64,000 nucleotides of DNA from Bog-756 sp963745955 (GTDB taxonomy: Bacteria > Actinomycetota > Acidimicrobiia > Acidimicrobiales > RAAP-2): the NCBI GenBank assembly GCA_963745955.1, contig CAVUZI010000011.1:806001-870000 (forward strand), given 5' to 3'. This document shows positions 61,895 to 64,000 of the stretch, one piece after another (position 1 is the first letter of the stretch; each line of letters starts with the position of its first letter). The translations under genes and the position numbers were made by a program. The notes below the pieces were generated by a model. That model did not search any database. It worked only from the letters and a program-made list of their open reading frames with translations, and was not told the DNA's origin.

Positions 61895-63145
61895 CTAGCG
61901 ACTGTCGATAGCGACCTTGATGGCCCCTGATGTCTCCTGGTCGGCCAGGACGATGAAGGCGTCGCGCCACTCGTCGAGTCGGAACCTGTGGGTGAGCATT
62001 GGTGTCAGATCGATCCGGCCGGATCCGACCATGTCCAGGAAGTGGGCGATGCCGTGCTGGCGCACACCTTCGACCTCCTCGATCCCGAAGGCGTTAGAAC
62101 CCGTATAGATGATTTCCTTGGAGTACACCGGCGTGTCGTCCCACTTGGCAGCACCGTGCATGCCCAGCTTCACGAGAGTCCCTCGCGCGCGCAGCACGCG
62201 ACAGCCGACCTCCAGCGTCTCGGCCGCCCCGATCGTGTCGTAGACCACGTCGATGCCACCTGGAAAGGCCATGGGTAGCCCGTCAGCAGGCTGCAGCACG
62301 CCGCCCGACCAGTCCGCGACCCGCTCGATTAGCTCAAGGCGCGTCTCGGGAGGTACGGTCGAAGCACCGAAGGCCTCGGCCAGCCGGCGTTGCGCATCGA
62401 ACCGTGCGACCACCATCACCTCGACCGACGGGTGCAATGCCCGCAGGATTGCGACGGCGCACTGGCCGAGCGCGCCGGCACCGTAGACGAGCACCTTGCT
62501 TCCCGGCTGTGGAGGATGACGAGTGACGGCATGGAGTGATACTGAAAACGGGTCGGCGATGACGACCTGTTCGTCGCTCAGGTTGTCCGGCACCTTGAAG
62601 AGCATCGAGTCGTGCGCCGGCATGAGGTCGGCGAACCCCCCGCTAACGTCGGCGCACATGCCGATATGAATCCCTGGCGCGAATGAGCCCTTCCCAAAGG
62701 AGTGGCACTGGCTCAAGTCACCAGCCTCGCACGCCGGGCAGACGGGCGAGACTCCTCGGGTCACGCACGTGAGCCATGGGTTGAGGGCGACACGGTCCCC
62801 CGGCTCGAGCCCCTCCGCCTCTGGGCCGACAGCGACCACCTCGGCGATCACCTCGTGGCCCATCACGTGAGGGAAAGAGACGAAACCCTTCATCGGATTC
62901 TGCTGTATGCCCGACGCATTGGCCGGGTCGACCAGGCTGGCGTAGTCCAGGAACACCGCCTTGGACTCCGACCCGCAGATCCCTACCAGCCTCGGCCTGG
63001 TCACCACCCAGTCTGGACGGAGGAACCCGGGCTCGTCGATATCGAGGAGGCGGGTCGGCGTCCGAGCGAGCATCCGCAGCAAGCGGTTGTCCGTCTCACC
63101 GATTGGCTGCACCTCCGGCTCCACCCCGTACATAAGCGCTCGCAT
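61895..63145 (-). CDS. Zinc-binding alcohol dehydrogenase (threonine/sorbitol dehydrogenase type)
   Basis: A 416-residue medium-chain dehydrogenase. Catalytic zinc: 'VGICGSESK' and 'HVMGHEVIAEVV'. The structural-zinc lobe is partly kept ('PVCPACEAGDLSQCHSFGKG', four Cys). The Rossmann loop is 'VLVYGAGALGQCAVAIL'. The N-terminal 45-residue extension ('ETDNRLLRMLARTPTRLLDI') is longer than in typical ADHs and fits a subgroup with an extra N-terminal segment. It is unlike the shorter ADH at 0.4 kb. The minus-strand gene lies 82 bases after the beta-lactamase-family gene. Confidence 0.88.
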   Translation of the reverse strand: MRALMYGVEPEVQPIGETDNRLLRMLARTPTRLLDIDEPGFLRPDWVVTRPRLVGICGSESKAVFLDYASLVDPANASGIQQNPMKGFVSFPHVMGHEVIAEVVAVGPEAEGLEPGDRVALNPWLTCVTRGVSPVCPACEAGDLSQCHSFGKGSFAPGIHIGMCADVSGGFADLMPAHDSMLFKVPDNLSDEQVVIADPFSVSLHAVTRHPPQPGSKVLVYGAGALGQCAVAILRALHPSVEVMVVARFDAQRRLAEAFGASTVPPETRLELIERVADWSGGVLQPADGLPMAFPGGIDVVYDTIGAAETLEVGCRVLRARGTLVKLGMHGAAKWDDTPVYSKEIIYTGSNAFGIEEVEGVRQHGIAHFLDMVGSGRIDLTPMLTHRFRLDEWRDAFIVLADQETSGAIKVAIDSR

Positions 63146-63190
63146 CGCTGCATCGTAGGGCTCCGCCGGACCGTCGTCCCGGCCGGAGAC

Positions 63191-63214
63191 CTCAGCTCAG
63201 CTGATCAGGCTGAA
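63191..63214. repeat. CTCAGC-type hairpin between tandem genes
   Basis: CTCAGC and GCTGAA enclose a 12-base loop that is itself nearly palindromic (CAGCTGATCAG). It is the last member of the hairpin family in the window. Confidence 0.45.
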
Positions 63215-63227
63215 GCACACGACATCC

Positions 63228-64000
63228 TCAGGCGCCAGCTGCGGCCACCCCACCCGCCCGGTAGGACAGCGACAGGCCGCGTGCCCCCATTCGCACCGGG
63301 TTCCGGTCGAGTCCGTTCGTCAGATAGGCGAACGACAGTCCAGTGGCCGGATCGGCCCACGAGACCTGCCCGCCGGCGCCCATGTGCCCGAACGTGAGCG
63401 GTGAGTTGGTAGAGGCGAAGCCCCGCATCATTGCCGTGTCGGCATTGCCTGCGAGCAGCAGCCCCAATGTGCGGTTCGCCGGTACGCCTGTCATCGGGTC
63501 GACCAGGTCACAGAGGATTTCGGCCGTGCCCGCGGACAGCACTTGGGGTCGCCAGAGTGCGTTCGGGTTGTCCAGCAGCGCCTGGTAGTACATGGCCAGG
63601 TCGGCTGCTCGCCCTACCGCTCCGCCTCCTGGCTGACCCACGGCGCGGACCTCGGGGTCGTTGTGCCGAAGCAGGTCCTTCTCGGAGGTGCCGATCGCCG
63701 ACACGTCCAGGCCGATGGAGCCCCCGAATTCGGTGAGCTCGTCTTGGGACGGGGCGTGACCCACTCCGACCACGTCGAGTACGTCGTCCTGGTCGCCGGG
63801 GGTGGGGCCCAGGCAGAGTGAGTCGAGTCCCAGAGGTGCGAGGAGCGCATCACGGACGAAGGTGCGGAAGTTGGTGCCGGTCACCGACTCGGCGAGCTGG
63901 GCCAGCACCCAGTGCGCAGAGGACGCGTGGTACACAAAACGCGAACCGGGCTCCCACTCGAGCTTCCACGAGGCCAGCTGCTCCATCCGGCGGCGCGGTT
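63228..64000 (-). CDS. Beta-lactamase family serine hydrolase (class C / esterase type), N-terminally cut by window edge
   Basis: At least 257 residues; the gene begins beyond 64000. The visible part contains 'RFVYHASSAHWVLAQLAESV' (the Y-x-N/S motif region), the mid-domain 'GGGAVGRAADLAMYYQALLD' and the C-terminal 'FGHMGAGGQVSWADPATGLS', corresponding to the H/K-x-G triad region. The S-x-x-K nucleophile lies outside the window. Such proteins are often esterases or D-peptidases rather than true lactamases. The frame has no stop up to the window edge. Confidence 0.85.
   Translation of the reverse strand, partial: PRRRMEQLASWKLEWEPGSRFVYHASSAHWVLAQLAESVTGTNFRTFVRDALLAPLGLDSLCLGPTPGDQDDVLDVVGVGHAPSQDELTEFGGSIGLDVSAIGTSEKDLLRHNDPEVRAVGQPGGGAVGRAADLAMYYQALLDNPNALWRPQVLSAGTAEILCDLVDPMTGVPANRTLGLLLAGNADTAMMRGFASTNSPLTFGHMGAGGQVSWADPATGLSFAYLTNGLDRNPVRMGARGLSLSYRAGGVAAAGA

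Noticed and set aside
1..64000. CRISPR arrays, rRNA or tRNA genes, and insertion sequences
   Set aside because: I saw no regularly spaced identical repeats, no tRNA-like cloverleaf with a CCA-adjacent T-loop, no rRNA core sequence and no transposase motif. The CTCAGC hairpins are too scattered and too short to be a CRISPR array.

Overview
The window is high-GC DNA of actinobacterial character. It carries F420-type PPOX and LLM-family flavin enzymes, a TatABC translocon, a class III cyclase/AAA/TPR regulator, a Rieske oxygenase, P450s, a DUF35-thiolase pair and an MMPL exporter. An uncultured Acidimicrobiia-like actinobacterium is a reasonable guess, but this is inference; there is no rRNA or tRNA gene to test it.

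Layout. 1-2.7 kb: VOC protein, zinc alcohol dehydrogenase and a P450, read in one direction. 2.7-7.1 kb: export island with a DUF4331 protein, a small Tat-signal protein and a divergent tatA-tatB-tatC. 7.2-8.1 kb: ArsR regulator with a SRPBCC protein. 8.2-15 kb: membrane proteins, Rieske oxygenase, cupin, esterase and a secreted beta-helix protein. 15-19.5 kb: MOSC protein, a stand-alone OLD-type ATPase and a DapB-fold dehydrogenase. 19.8-21.7 kb: a protein with an internal duplication, divergent from a TetR regulator across a perfect palindrome. 22-26.6 kb: two-component system followed by an ABC exporter. 26.7-31.5 kb: aldo/keto reductase, DUF2079 membrane protein, methyltransferase and FAD oxidoreductase. 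31.3-34.3 kb: accessory patch with a truncated PPOX gene, an XRE-nucleotidyltransferase pair and several small proteins. 34.3-39.4 kb: GH5 glycosidase and a large secreted metalloprotease-like protein. 39.6-44.2 kb: small monooxygenase, LLM enzyme and a scarred region of gene fragments (erythromycin esterase, SDR). 44.3-50.3 kb: MMPL transporter and giant cyclase-ATPase regulator. 50.9-52.5 kb: DUF35 and thiolase. 52.8-58.1 kb: three-gene operon of ARPP-like protein, PPP-family phosphatase and nuclease-helicase. 58.3-64 kb: PPOX protein, TY-Chap-like operon, P450, alcohol dehydrogenase and a beta-lactamase-family protein cut by the window edge.

Three observations cut across the window. First, at least seven genes are each interrupted by one extra base, often in a C or G run, which looks like an insertion-biased sequencing error rather than true decay. 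Second, short hairpins with a CTCAGC/GCTGAG stem recur ten times between 32.9 and 63.2 kb, mostly between convergent genes; I did not see them in the first 32 kb. Third, the ARPP-phosphatase-helicase operon is the best candidate here for an undescribed nucleic-acid processing or defence system.
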